Of a stretch of 20,790 nt of DNA, positions 1-6,382 are shown piece after piece. Within the stretch, counting starts at the first letter, position 1, and each line of letters opens with the position of its first letter. The position numbers and the translations under genes are program-made. The notes under the pieces are model-generated. The model ran no database searches. It was not told the origin of the DNA and was given only the letters and a program-made list of their open reading frames with translations. Origin of the DNA: NZQO01 sp964639255. Lineage in GTDB: Bacteria; Bacteroidota; Bacteroidia; Flavobacteriales; Flavobacteriaceae. Where the stretch lies: contig CAZXDP010000046.1 of the NCBI GenBank assembly GCA_964639255.1, positions 1-20,790 of the forward strand. Reading direction: 5' to 3'.

Positions 1-769
1 GTTCCCAAATGGGCGTGCTGTAATCGTAATAAGTCATAGGAAAGGCACCGCTTCGCGGATCGAAGATTCGGGGCGTATAATCGCCGTCGGGCAATTCGAT
101 AAAACTGTAATGATGAATAACCGATAAGGACGTCGCATCTGGCGTCACACTGCGAACGTGGCGACCTGTAGGATCGCCCACAAAGGTTAGCATCGCTTCG
201 AATTCGCTGTTTTTAGGGAACGCCTTGGTACGTTCCATCCATACGGCACTGCGCGACTTGTCCAATTTATACGTGCCTTCATTTTGGGCTTTCAAGCGCT
301 GCGCCACACCATGCGCATCTTCGAGCAGGAAAGGTGTAAGATCGATAATAAAGTGGGTGTCTTGAGTCTCCTTTATTTCGAAACCAAATAGTACCGAACG
401 GGCAAACGCTTCCTCGATAGATTTCCGTTCCAAGTCATTGGTAGAACTCGCCCTATACTTCAAATTGGGCTGCACGAGCAATAACTTATTACCGGCCTTT
501 GTAAATTTTACGATGGCTTGATCGCCCAACTGTCCGCGATCCAGACCAATATCGTTGCTTCCCAATCCCGTGCGAAGCGAGTGTACAAAAAGAAATGTCG
601 TGTCCAACCGTGCCTTAGGCACTTCTAGATACACTTCTCCGTCGGCTTCGGAATAATAAAAGGGAAAGTAACCTTCAAATTTTTGAAGATTTTTTTTCTT
701 CTCTAGGAATTGAGCCTGTAGCGAGGCAAAAAAAATGAGTAAAAAGGCAAGCAAGTAGTACTTTTTCAT
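1..769 (-). CDS. Secreted zinc-dependent metalloprotease, DUF5117 N-terminal region (partial)
   Basis: The gene runs off the left edge; about 256 N-terminal codons are present. Reading leftward from the ATG at 769-767, the protein opens MKKYYLLAFLLIFFASLQAQ, a Sec signal peptide with likely cleavage after Gln/Ala near residue 20. A mature region follows with repeated beta-strand-like segments and the stretch SRSAVWMERTKAFPKNSEFE. That stretch is characteristic of the DUF5117 domain preceding the HExxH catalytic domain (DUF4953) in large Bacteroidota metalloproteases of roughly 800 residues. The catalytic part lies outside the window, so the zinc motif cannot be verified. The product is probably periplasmic or secreted. 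The gene is divergent from prfB, with about 200 bp between the starts. Family assignment is from recall of motif patterns; protease activity is inferred from the family. Confidence 0.8.
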   Translation of the reverse strand, partial: MKKYYLLAFLLIFFASLQAQFLEKKKNLQKFEGYFPFYYSEADGEVYLEVPKARLDTTFLFVHSLRTGLGSNDIGLDRGQLGDQAIVKFTKAGNKLLLVQPNLKYRASSTNDLERKSIEEAFARSVLFGFEIKETQDTHFIIDLTPFLLEDAHGVAQRLKAQNEGTYKLDKSRSAVWMERTKAFPKNSEFEAMLTFVGDPTGRHVRSVTPDATSLSVIHHYSFIELPDGDYTPRIFDPRSGAFPMTYYDYSTPIWE

Positions 770-887
770 ATGAATACGTTGAGAAGCATAACGATTTGAG
801 GGTGTCCTCTTTCCGAAGTATAAAGCTATAAAAAAATACCGTAGGGGCCTTCTTTAAATGTAACCTACGCAAAATGCCACAGAAAAC

Positions 888-919
888 TTGCAATATCGCC
901 CTCGTTAACCGTATTTTTG
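888..919 (+). promoter_or_regulatory. Bacteroidota-type promoter of prfB
   Basis: TTG at 888-890 and TATTTTTG at 912-919 match the TTG / TAnnTTTG consensus of the Bacteroidota primary sigma factor, with a 21-bp spacer. Transcription would start near 926, giving a leader of about 45 nt before the prfB ATG at 971. Confidence 0.6.
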
Positions 920-970
920 GCAGGAATTTATGGCGCTTTATACCGCATAGTTCATTTTAAATAAAACACC

Positions 971-2078
971 ATGGTTACAAACGATCAACTCCAAGACCTT
1001 CGCTCCCGCCTGGATGCGTTAAGGCAATATCTTTGACATTGCCCAAAAACGCATAGAAATACAGAACGAGGAGGAAAAAACCTTCGACCCCAATTTTTGG
1101 AACAATCCGCAGGAGGCAGAAGCTTTTATGAAAACACTGCGGAATAAAAAGAAGTGGGTAGAAGATTATGAAGAGGCCGTTACCCTTACCGACGACCTCG
1201 AGGTGCTCTACGAATTTTTTAAGGCCGGCGAGGGTGAAGCCGAACAGGTTGAAAAACGATACGAGCAGGCTCTCGAAGCCATTGAGGCGTTGGAGTTTCG
1301 CAATATGCTTAGCGAGGAAGGCGACGATTTGAGCGCCGTGCTTCAAATTACGGCAGGTGCTGGTGGCACCGAGAGCTGCGACTGGGCACAAATGCTTATG
1401 CGAATGTACCTTATGTGGGCTGAAAAGAATGGATATGCCGTTAAGGAGCTCAACTACCAAGAAGGCGATGTGGCGGGCATTAAGACGGTTACCTTGGAAA
1501 TTGATGGAGAATTTGCCTTTGGTTGGCTGAAGGGAGAAAATGGCGTCCATAGACTGGTACGCATTTCGCCTTTTGACAGTAATGCCAAGCGACATACCAG
1601 TTTTGTAAGTGTGTATGTGTATCCGTTAGCAGACGATTCGATAGAGATAGAGATCAATCCGGGTGATATTTCTTGGGACTTTGCCCGCAGCAGCGGTGCC
1701 GGTGGCCAGAACGTAAACAAAGTGGAGACCAAGGCCATACTTACCCACAAACCTTCTGGTATTGTAATTCATAATTCAGAAACGCGCTCGCAACTGGAAA
1801 ACCGCCAAAAGGCGATGCAAATGCTGAAGTCGCAACTTTACGAGATTGAACTTCGAAAGCAGCAGGAAAAGCGTGCCGAAATAGAAGGCAATAAAATGGC
1901 GATAGAATGGGGCTCCCAAATAAGAAATTACGTATTGCACCCCTATAAATTAGTTAAAGATGTACGCACGGCCCACGAAACTGGCAATACCGATGCCGTA
2001 TTGGATGGGGAAATAGATGCGTTTTTAAAGGCATATTTAATGATGACGGGGCAGAAAGAAACTAGTAACGAGCTATAA
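971..2078 (+). CDS. prfB: Peptide chain release factor 2 (RF2), with programmed +1 frameshift
   Basis: RF2 ends translation at UGA and UAA codons. The first 21 codons (971-1033, starting MVTNDQLQDL) end at CTT followed by in-frame TGA (1034-1036). After a +1 shift, reading resumes with GAC at 1035 and continues to the stop at 2078, giving 368 residues, close to the 365 of E. coli RF2. The stop-recognition tripeptide SPF is at residues 199-201, which marks RF2 rather than RF1. The catalytic GGQ is at 244-246, inside SSGAGGQNVNK. Domains are the usual N-terminal helical domain, the SPF domain and the GGQ domain. Scanning without the frameshift finds only the part from the ATG at 1128, which is not the real start. 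Expression is presumably autoregulated: scarce RF2 leaves the TGA unread and favours the shift. Confidence 0.97.
1022..1036 (+). promoter_or_regulatory. prfB programmed +1 frameshift site
   Basis: The site reads AGG CAA TAT CTT TGA followed by C. This is the conserved RF2 recoding signal: slippery CTT, a TGA in the poor UGAC context, and an internal Shine-Dalgarno-like AGG (part of TTAAGG) at the same codon position as in E. coli, where the sequence is AGG GGG TAT CTT TGA C. The stimulator is weaker here because the GGG codon is CAA. Confidence 0.95.
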
Positions 2079-2118
2079 AAAAACAAAGGGAACAAGATAT
2101 AAAATCTTCATTCCCTTT
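2077..2118 (-). terminator. Intrinsic terminator behind the TPP-like aptamer and DUF2784 gene
   Basis: The inverted repeat AAAGGGAA (2085-2092) / TTCCCTTT (2111-2118) is extended inward by AAGAT / ATCTT, giving a long hairpin. On the minus strand it is followed by G and seven Ts (complement of 2077-2083), the form of an intrinsic terminator. The plus side lacks a clean T run, so it ends minus-strand transcripts best, though it may also help end prfB, whose stop is at 2078. Confidence 0.75.
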
Positions 2119-2120
2119 GC

Positions 2121-2203
2121 TATCATATTCCTTCAGTGGGCATTATCCCGCGAAGTACAATGGGTATGTTCTCAGCTTTAATAGGAAGCACCCCAATATG
2201 ATA
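2121..2203 (-). ncRNA. TPP-riboswitch-like aptamer (diverged, orphan)
   Basis: Read on the minus strand, this 83-nt segment has the order of conserved blocks of the thiamine pyrophosphate (THI) element. A perfect 9-bp P1 is formed by 2195-2203 with 2121-2129. Then come GGGGTGC (2194-2188), GCTGAGA (2176-2170, the pyrimidine-sensing J3/2 block), ACCC (2165-2162) closing P2, and GATAATGCC (2147-2139) of P5/L5. A short P3 (GCTT/AAGC) and P4 (CTTC/GAAG) can also form. It departs from consensus around J4/5: the usual ACCTGATCTGG and CGTAGGG blocks read ACTTCGCGGG and CTGAAGG, with one base fewer. So the fold seems kept but the pyrophosphate-binding side is changed. It lies between DUF2784 and the terminator at 2077-2118, only 2 nt from that hairpin. 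No minus-strand gene follows. A weak -7-like TATCTTTA (2214-2207) just upstream could start a separate RNA; otherwise this is the 3' UTR of the DUF2784 gene. Confidence 0.7.
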
Positions 2204-2245
2204 ATCTAAAGATACAGCTTTTCTTAGAACATCTATCGTATTTGG

Positions 2246-2626
2246 CTAATTTTTAACACTTTGGATGTAATCTTTACCGTTGAGCACGGTAGAAATGAGC
2301 AGCACCCCTACAAACGCCCATAACGTTAGGGCGTTCGCGGTTTTATAGGAAACGGCTATTGGAAATAAGCGCTCGATCAAGTATTCTATGTACGAAGGTG
2401 TTGCCGGCTCCCTCCCCATCGCTTCCAGAACCTGCCAGTGCCAATCGGTGCAGGGACAGTACCCAAATCCGTACCAAATTCCTAAAATCGCCCAAGAGAA
2501 GGCCGTTGCCCATAGCAAATACAGGTTCCACCTTCGGGTGCGTCGCCAAATCCAACCAAACAAGTTGAACAAGATAATGGCAGTATGAAACACTATAAAG
2601 AAGATATCGAGGATCTGGTACGTCAT
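2246..2626 (-). CDS. DUF2784-like small integral membrane protein
   Basis: The protein has 126 residues from the ATG at 2626, opening MTYQILDIFFIVFHTAIILF. An upstream in-frame ATG at 2713 would add 29 residues, cross the divergent promoter and overlap the sulfotransferase gene, so the shorter start is preferred. It has about four hydrophobic segments and a central FGYCPCTDWHWQV stretch with two cysteines and an aromatic/acid cluster. From memory this matches the DUF2784 membrane family, often seen in flavobacteria; no function is known to me. The gene stands alone, divergent from the sulfotransferase. Its transcript would run through the TPP-like aptamer before the terminator at 2077-2118. 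The family name is from recall and moderately sure; membrane location is clear. Confidence 0.72.
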   Translation of the reverse strand: MTYQILDIFFIVFHTAIILFNLFGWIWRRTRRWNLYLLWATAFSWAILGIWYGFGYCPCTDWHWQVLEAMGREPATPSYIEYLIERLFPIAVSYKTANALTLWAFVGVLLISTVLNGKDYIQSVKN

Positions 2627-2647
2627 ACTTAAAAGTACAAAAACTAA

Positions 2648-2676
2648 TTGTAGCGTTGGTTTCCTGTGTATCTTTG
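2648..2676 (+). promoter_or_regulatory. Promoter of the sulfotransferase / GGR pair
   Basis: TTG (2648-2650), an 18-bp spacer and TATCTTTG (2669-2676) match the Bacteroidota consensus exactly. The -7 element ends only 7 bp before the ATG at 2684, so the predicted transcript would be leaderless or nearly so. Confidence 0.7.
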
Positions 2677-2683
2677 AAGGGAT

Positions 2684-3349
2684 ATGGTAACATTTCAATC
2701 TAAGGCCAATCAAAGCCTCGTAACGACCAATTACAAGGTGATGTACTCTTCCCTTTATTTCAACGACGGACTAACACGAGTACGAACCAGAGATCTGTTG
2801 TGGCATAAGGCGAAGGAGCGGTGGAAGAGCGATTCTCGCAGACCGCATTTCTTGGTAGTGCGCGACCCCTTTTCCCGTTTGGAATCTTTTTTCAAGAACA
2901 AATTCCGAAAAAACATAAAAGAGCCCGACATAACACAATGGGAGCATTGCCAAGAAGTTTTCTTGCAGCCCTTGGGAATTCCAGTTCACTTACCCTATGC
3001 CGAAGCGAAATCCCGATTCCTGGATGTTACGTTTGAAGATTTCATCTCCCTGCTTCCACAGGTTTATCTCAAAGATGCACATTTGGTACCCCAATGGCAC
3101 AGTGAAACCCTACCCCTGCCCTTTCTGAAATGGAAAATACAATACGATGCATTTTTTAAAATGGAAAATCCGGACCATCTTTCCGTATTGGAAGATAAAC
3201 TGGCTATCTCCCTTGGCGAACGGTTAAACCCAACCCAAGGCTCCTTTGAATCCCAACACTGGACGCCAGCCTTACGCGGTATCGTAGTGACATTGTATAA
3301 AGAAGATTTTCAACGATACGGCTATCCTACAGAACCCGAAAAAATGTGA
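2684..3349 (+). CDS. Sulfotransferase family 2-like protein
   Basis: The protein has 221 residues. The stretch LVVRDPFSRLESFFKNKF (about residues 57-74) has the form of the 3'-phosphosulfate-binding motif (RDPxxRLxSxxxNKF) of carbohydrate-type PAPS-dependent sulfotransferases. NYKVMYSSL near residue 16 would be the 5'-phosphosulfate loop (KxxxSS in place of KxxxTS). FEDFI, DAHLVPQW and a C-terminal YKEDFQRYGY fit the rest of the family pattern. It would transfer sulfate from PAPS to a hydroxyl or amino group of an unknown acceptor. No signal peptide is seen, so it is probably cytosolic. The stop overlaps the GTG start of the next gene by 4 nt, so the two are likely translationally coupled and functionally linked. 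Substrate cannot be read from sequence. Confidence 0.72.
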   Translation: MVTFQSKANQSLVTTNYKVMYSSLYFNDGLTRVRTRDLLWHKAKERWKSDSRRPHFLVVRDPFSRLESFFKNKFRKNIKEPDITQWEHCQEVFLQPLGIPVHLPYAEAKSRFLDVTFEDFISLLPQVYLKDAHLVPQWHSETLPLPFLKWKIQYDAFFKMENPDHLSVLEDKLAISLGERLNPTQGSFESQHWTPALRGIVVTLYKEDFQRYGYPTEPEKM

Positions 3350-4581
3350 AACAAACCCCCGCCCGTTATGATATTGCCATTGTGGGTGCGGGTCCCGCTG
3401 GCTGCGCGTGTGCGCTATCGCTAGCCAATAGCGGTTTTTCTGTAGTAGTATTGGAGAGCCACAACTTCCCGCGGGACAAGATTTGCGGCGATGCCCTAAG
3501 TGCCGATGTGGTAAATCAATTGTTTAAGATAGACACCTCACTTGGAAATTCGTTCTTGTCACTTCAAGGAAAGCAGCCTTCACCAGGCATCCGCTTTTAC
3601 GCTCCCAACGGATCATCCTTGGATATCGCCTTTCAGCAAAAAGAACATCTAACCAACGGCGGATTCGTAATGCCTAGAATTGACTTTGACCATTTCTTGG
3701 CGAACCGAGTAAAACGAACTACGGACATTACTTTCTTGGAAAACCAGAAAGTTATTAAGGTGGTCCATGGAAGCGATAACATATTGATTCACACCATGTC
3801 GCAATCCTTCAGTGCAGGGATGGTATTAGGGGCAGATGGGGCACAGTCGATTGTAAAACGGTACCTTTTGCTAGAACCTTTAGATCGCAACCATCACAGC
3901 GCGGGCTTACGGCAATATTACTCCAATGTAAAGGGCATGCACCACAAATCGTATATAGAATTGCACTTCTACAAAGAGATTTTACCAGGATACCTTTGGA
4001 TTTTTCCCTTACCTAACAACAAGGCGAATGTGGGCATTGGTATGCTTTCTGAAAAGATTTCAAAGAAAAATATCAATTTGAAAGCGGTATTCAATCAACT
4101 GTTACACCATCATCCTAATCTCAAATCGCGTTTCGATGAAGCGCAGGCCCTTGAAACCGCTAAGGGTTTCGGACTTCCATTGGGTTCCCGAAAACGACCC
4201 CTTTCTGGAAATCGCTTTTTATTATTGGGCGATGCAGCTAGTCTTATTGACCCATTTACGGGCGAAGGCATCGGCAACGCTATTCGAAGTGGCAGGCTTT
4301 CCGCAACGCACTGCCGTAAGGCTTTTCAAGAAAATCGTTTTGACGCTGCGTTTAATACACGCTATGATCTTGATGTGTACGACGCAGTGTGGAAAGAGCT
4401 CAGCGTAAGTACGCGGCTTCAGAAATTGCTAAAATATCCCAAACTTTTCAATTTTATAGTAAAGAAGGCGAACCGCAATCCGTCGTTACAATTGCTGCTC
4501 ACCGCGATGCTCGATGACATCGACATAAAGAAAGAGCTCGCCAAACCGAGTTTTTATGGAAAATTGCTCTTTCGGTACTAG
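3346..4581 (+). CDS. Geranylgeranyl reductase family FAD-dependent oxidoreductase
   Basis: The protein has 411 residues from a GTG start that shares GTGA with the stop of the sulfotransferase gene. An N-terminal Rossmann dinucleotide fold is seen in DIAIVGAGPAGC (residues 9-20), ending in the ribose-binding Glu37. KICGDALS holds Cys47, the conserved loop cysteine of this family. GADGAQSIV is the second FAD motif. GYLWIFPLPNNKANVGIGM is the hallmark YxWxFP substrate-side motif of geranylgeranyl reductases. LLLGDAASLIDPFTGEGIGNA is the third FAD motif. Family members saturate prenyl double bonds in archaeal lipids, chlorophyll side chains or menaquinone (MenJ). The substrate here could be a prenyl glycerolipid, menaquinone or another polyprenyl compound; the partner sulfotransferase suggests the product may also be sulfated, which is inference. 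Family call is firm, substrate unknown. Confidence 0.88.
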   Translation: MKQTPARYDIAIVGAGPAGCACALSLANSGFSVVVLESHNFPRDKICGDALSADVVNQLFKIDTSLGNSFLSLQGKQPSPGIRFYAPNGSSLDIAFQQKEHLTNGGFVMPRIDFDHFLANRVKRTTDITFLENQKVIKVVHGSDNILIHTMSQSFSAGMVLGADGAQSIVKRYLLLEPLDRNHHSAGLRQYYSNVKGMHHKSYIELHFYKEILPGYLWIFPLPNNKANVGIGMLSEKISKKNINLKAVFNQLLHHHPNLKSRFDEAQALETAKGFGLPLGSRKRPLSGNRFLLLGDAASLIDPFTGEGIGNAIRSGRLSATHCRKAFQENRFDAAFNTRYDLDVYDAVWKELSVSTRLQKLLKYPKLFNFIVKKANRNPSLQLLLTAMLDDIDIKKELAKPSFYGKLLFRY

Positions 4582-4614
4582 CGTCTTACTAACAATATTT
4601 GGTATCTTGAAATT

Positions 4615-5094
4615 ATGAAACCCGCAACCATTGCACAGCTAAAAAAGGAATTACAATACCGTAACCACGATGATCTACTTACCCTTTGCCTTCGATTGGC
4701 CAAATTCAAGAAAGAGAATAAGGAGCTGCTCACCTACTTGCTCTTCGATGGAGAGAACGAAGAACGGTATATCGAGCAGGTGAAAAATTATATGGATACC
4801 GCCCTCGCAACCATGACAACCTCGAAGTATTATTATATGAAAAAGAGTATTCGAAAGCTATTGAAAGAAACCAAGAAATACATTCGCTACTCGGGAAATA
4901 AAGAAACCGAAGTTGCATTACTGCTTTATTTTTGTGAGTCGCTTCACAAGGTATCGCCGTCGATTTCGCGAAACAATACCCTTAGAAATCTTTACGAAAG
5001 GCAGTTGGCGCTAATACAGAAGAAACTTGAGGGATTGCATGAAGACCTACAATACGATTACCAAAAGGAACTGGAGAAGCTGCCAACCTTATAA
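4615..5094 (+). CDS. Conserved-looking hypothetical protein, helical and charged
   Basis: The protein has 159 residues starting MKPATIAQLKKELQYRNHDD, 33 bp after the GGR gene and on the same strand, so it may share its transcript. It has no signal peptide or membrane segment. It is rich in Lys, Glu, Leu and Tyr and almost wholly helical by composition, with candidate coiled-coil stretches at about 1-45 and 125-155. Runs such as LCLRLAKFKKENKELLTYLLF and the lysine/tyrosine-rich centre YYYMKKSIRKLLKE suggest a soluble helical bundle, perhaps interacting with protein or nucleic acid. I do not recognise a family confidently. The ATG start is the first in frame and no alternative is better supported. 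Confidence 0.75.
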   Translation: MKPATIAQLKKELQYRNHDDLLTLCLRLAKFKKENKELLTYLLFDGENEERYIEQVKNYMDTALATMTTSKYYYMKKSIRKLLKETKKYIRYSGNKETEVALLLYFCESLHKVSPSISRNNTLRNLYERQLALIQKKLEGLHEDLQYDYQKELEKLPTL

Positions 5095-5101
5095 ACATAG
5101 A

Positions 5102-5132
5102 TTGAATGTTTCATTTAAAATAAGTAGCATTG
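5102..5132 (+). promoter_or_regulatory. Possible promoter of the SIMPL-arsC pair
   Basis: TTG at 5102-5104 and TAGCATTG at 5125-5132 with a 20-bp spacer resemble TTG / TAnnTTTG with one mismatch. The leader would be about 50 nt. This is a weak candidate, supported mainly by its position in the 93-bp gap. Confidence 0.3.
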
Positions 5133-5187
5133 CACCCAAGTTAGATAGCATACAAATGTGTAAATTAGTGTGTGAATATCATAAGTT

Positions 5188-5919
5188 ATGAAAAAGACTC
5201 TTTCTGCCATAGTATTTGCCATTGCAATTGTTATTGCGGCCGTCGTTTTGGGCAATGCGTTTATGAATCGCAACAAAGCGCAACAGACCATTTCCGTTAC
5301 TGGTTTGGGCGAAGCCGACTTTACCTCCGATCTTATCGTTTGGGAAGCTCGCTTTACCCGTGTAAATACCAATTTGCAGCAAGCTTACGAAGGGCTGGAA
5401 AGCGATAAACAGGTTATTACTTCGTATTTATTGGAAAAGGGCGTGGCGCCAGAAAAGCTGGTCTTTTCGGCAGTGAATACCAGTGAGAACAATGAACCCA
5501 TATATGCTGAAAATGGCAACTACCTTGGTACGCGGTTTACAGGATATACCCTTTCGCAAACCTTGGAAATAAACTCAAAAGAGGTGGAAAAAATAGAGCG
5601 CATTTCACGGGAGATTACCGAATTGCTCAACCGTGGCGTGCAATTGTACTCCCTACCACCCCGGTATTACTATACAAAAATAGAAGATTTAAAGATCGAG
5701 ATGATTGCTCGCGCCACCGAAAATGCTAGGTTGAGAGCTGAAAAAATAGCTGAAAATTCGGGTGCCACCTTGGGTGACCTTATAAGTGGCGATATGGGCG
5801 TATTCCAAATAACCGGTCAGAACTCGGGAGAAGACTACAGTTGGGGCGGTGCCTACAACACATCTTCCAAGGAAAAAACCACCTCTATTACGATGAAATT
5901 AAAATACAATGTAGACTAA
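5188..5919 (+). CDS. SIMPL domain (DUF541) protein, membrane-anchored, periplasmic
   Basis: The protein has 243 residues. An N-terminal hydrophobic segment (about 6-26, AIVFAIAIVIAAVVLGNAF) is preceded by MKK and lacks an obvious cleavage site, so it is a signal anchor or signal peptide. The rest starts with TISVTGLGEADFTSDLIVWEARF, the typical opening of SIMPL/DUF541 proteins, and carries the later ARLRAEKIAENSGATLGDL segment common in the family. Members form periplasmic or outer-membrane oligomers linked with oxidative stress or immune signalling in some species; the molecular role is not settled. The gene ends 5 bp before arsC, so the two are probably cotranscribed, though no functional link is obvious. 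Confidence 0.88.
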   Translation: MKKTLSAIVFAIAIVIAAVVLGNAFMNRNKAQQTISVTGLGEADFTSDLIVWEARFTRVNTNLQQAYEGLESDKQVITSYLLEKGVAPEKLVFSAVNTSENNEPIYAENGNYLGTRFTGYTLSQTLEINSKEVEKIERISREITELLNRGVQLYSLPPRYYYTKIEDLKIEMIARATENARLRAEKIAENSGATLGDLISGDMGVFQITGQNSGEDYSWGGAYNTSSKEKTTSITMKLKYNVD

Positions 5920-5924
5920 CCCCT

Positions 5925-6266
5925 ATGGTAACATTATATCACAACCCACGATGCAGTAAATCGAGACAGGCCCTAAATCTGCTCGAAGAACATGGCGAGG
6001 AAATTACCCTCATAAAGTATTTGGAAACACCACCTACCGTCGCCAAGCTTACCGAATTGATCTCGCTGCTGGGCATAGCTCCCATAGCATTGGTTCGCCA
6101 GCAGGAAGCACAATGGAAAGAAAAGTTTAAGGGAAAAGCTCTTACCGATGCGGAAATCGTAAATGCTATGGTAGCACATCCCAAGCTCATAGAAAGGCCC
6201 ATCGCGATAAAAGGATTTAAGGCAACTGTGGGAAGATCTCCCGAAAAGGTATTGGAAATCCTTTAG
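5925..6266 (+). CDS. arsC: Arsenate reductase, glutaredoxin-coupled ArsC type
   Basis: The protein has 113 residues from the ATG at 5925; an upstream in-frame ATG at 5841 lies inside the SIMPL gene and adds a tail unlike the family. MVTLYHNPRCSKSRQAL carries the catalytic Cys10 in the thioredoxin-like ArsC fold. The arginines that stabilise the arsenate or arsenite adduct in E. coli ArsC have counterparts at Arg58 (LVRQQ), Arg91 (ERPIAI) and Arg104 (GRSPEKV). Length matches the usual 110-140. It would reduce arsenate to arsenite with glutathione/glutaredoxin-type thiols. No arsR, efflux pump or other ars gene is adjacent, and such stand-alone ArsC-like proteins may serve a general thiol-redox role (inference). 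The start is 5 bp past the SIMPL stop. Confidence 0.9.
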   Translation: MVTLYHNPRCSKSRQALNLLEEHGEEITLIKYLETPPTVAKLTELISLLGIAPIALVRQQEAQWKEKFKGKALTDAEIVNAMVAHPKLIERPIAIKGFKATVGRSPEKVLEIL

Positions 6267-6382
6267 AAAACAGTATGTTATCCAATAACTCGTTGCGAGA
6301 CTTCGTCTTTTAACAGAATTTTAGCAACAACCGCCTAAACCGAAGGGTATTTTCGCAGTCCTACAATCAAAGTTTACCTGCT

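Noticed and set aside
840..869. Inverted repeat CGTAGG / CCTACG followed on the minus strand by a T-rich run, terminator-like
   Set aside because: The stem is only 6 bp with an 18-nt loop, and no minus-strand gene lies upstream to terminate. Possibly chance.
675..893. Open frame of 72 codons on the minus strand covering the metalloprotease start region
   Set aside because: It overlaps the signal-peptide codons of the metalloprotease in another frame and the intergenic region; its composition is not protein-like.
1034..1036. In-frame TGA in prfB read as a sequencing error or pseudogene
   Set aside because: The context CTT TGA C with upstream AGG is the known RF2 recoding site, and both flanking parts encode intact RF2.
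975..1595. Open frame of 206 codons antisense to prfB
   Set aside because: prfB is certain on the plus strand and this frame has no recognisable domain; it is a coding shadow.
2359..2588. Two short plus-strand open frames (2359-2568, 2388-2588)
   Set aside because: They are antisense to the DUF2784 gene, whose hydrophobic pattern and CPCTDWHW motif make it the real coding strand.
5925..6266. Arsenic-resistance island
   Set aside because: Only ArsC is present; there is no arsR, arsB/acr3 or other arsenic gene nearby, so this is a stand-alone gene.
6285..6331. Possible hairpin GTTGC / GCAAC upstream of the beta-barrel gene
   Set aside because: A 5-bp stem with a loop of over 20 nt is too weak to call.
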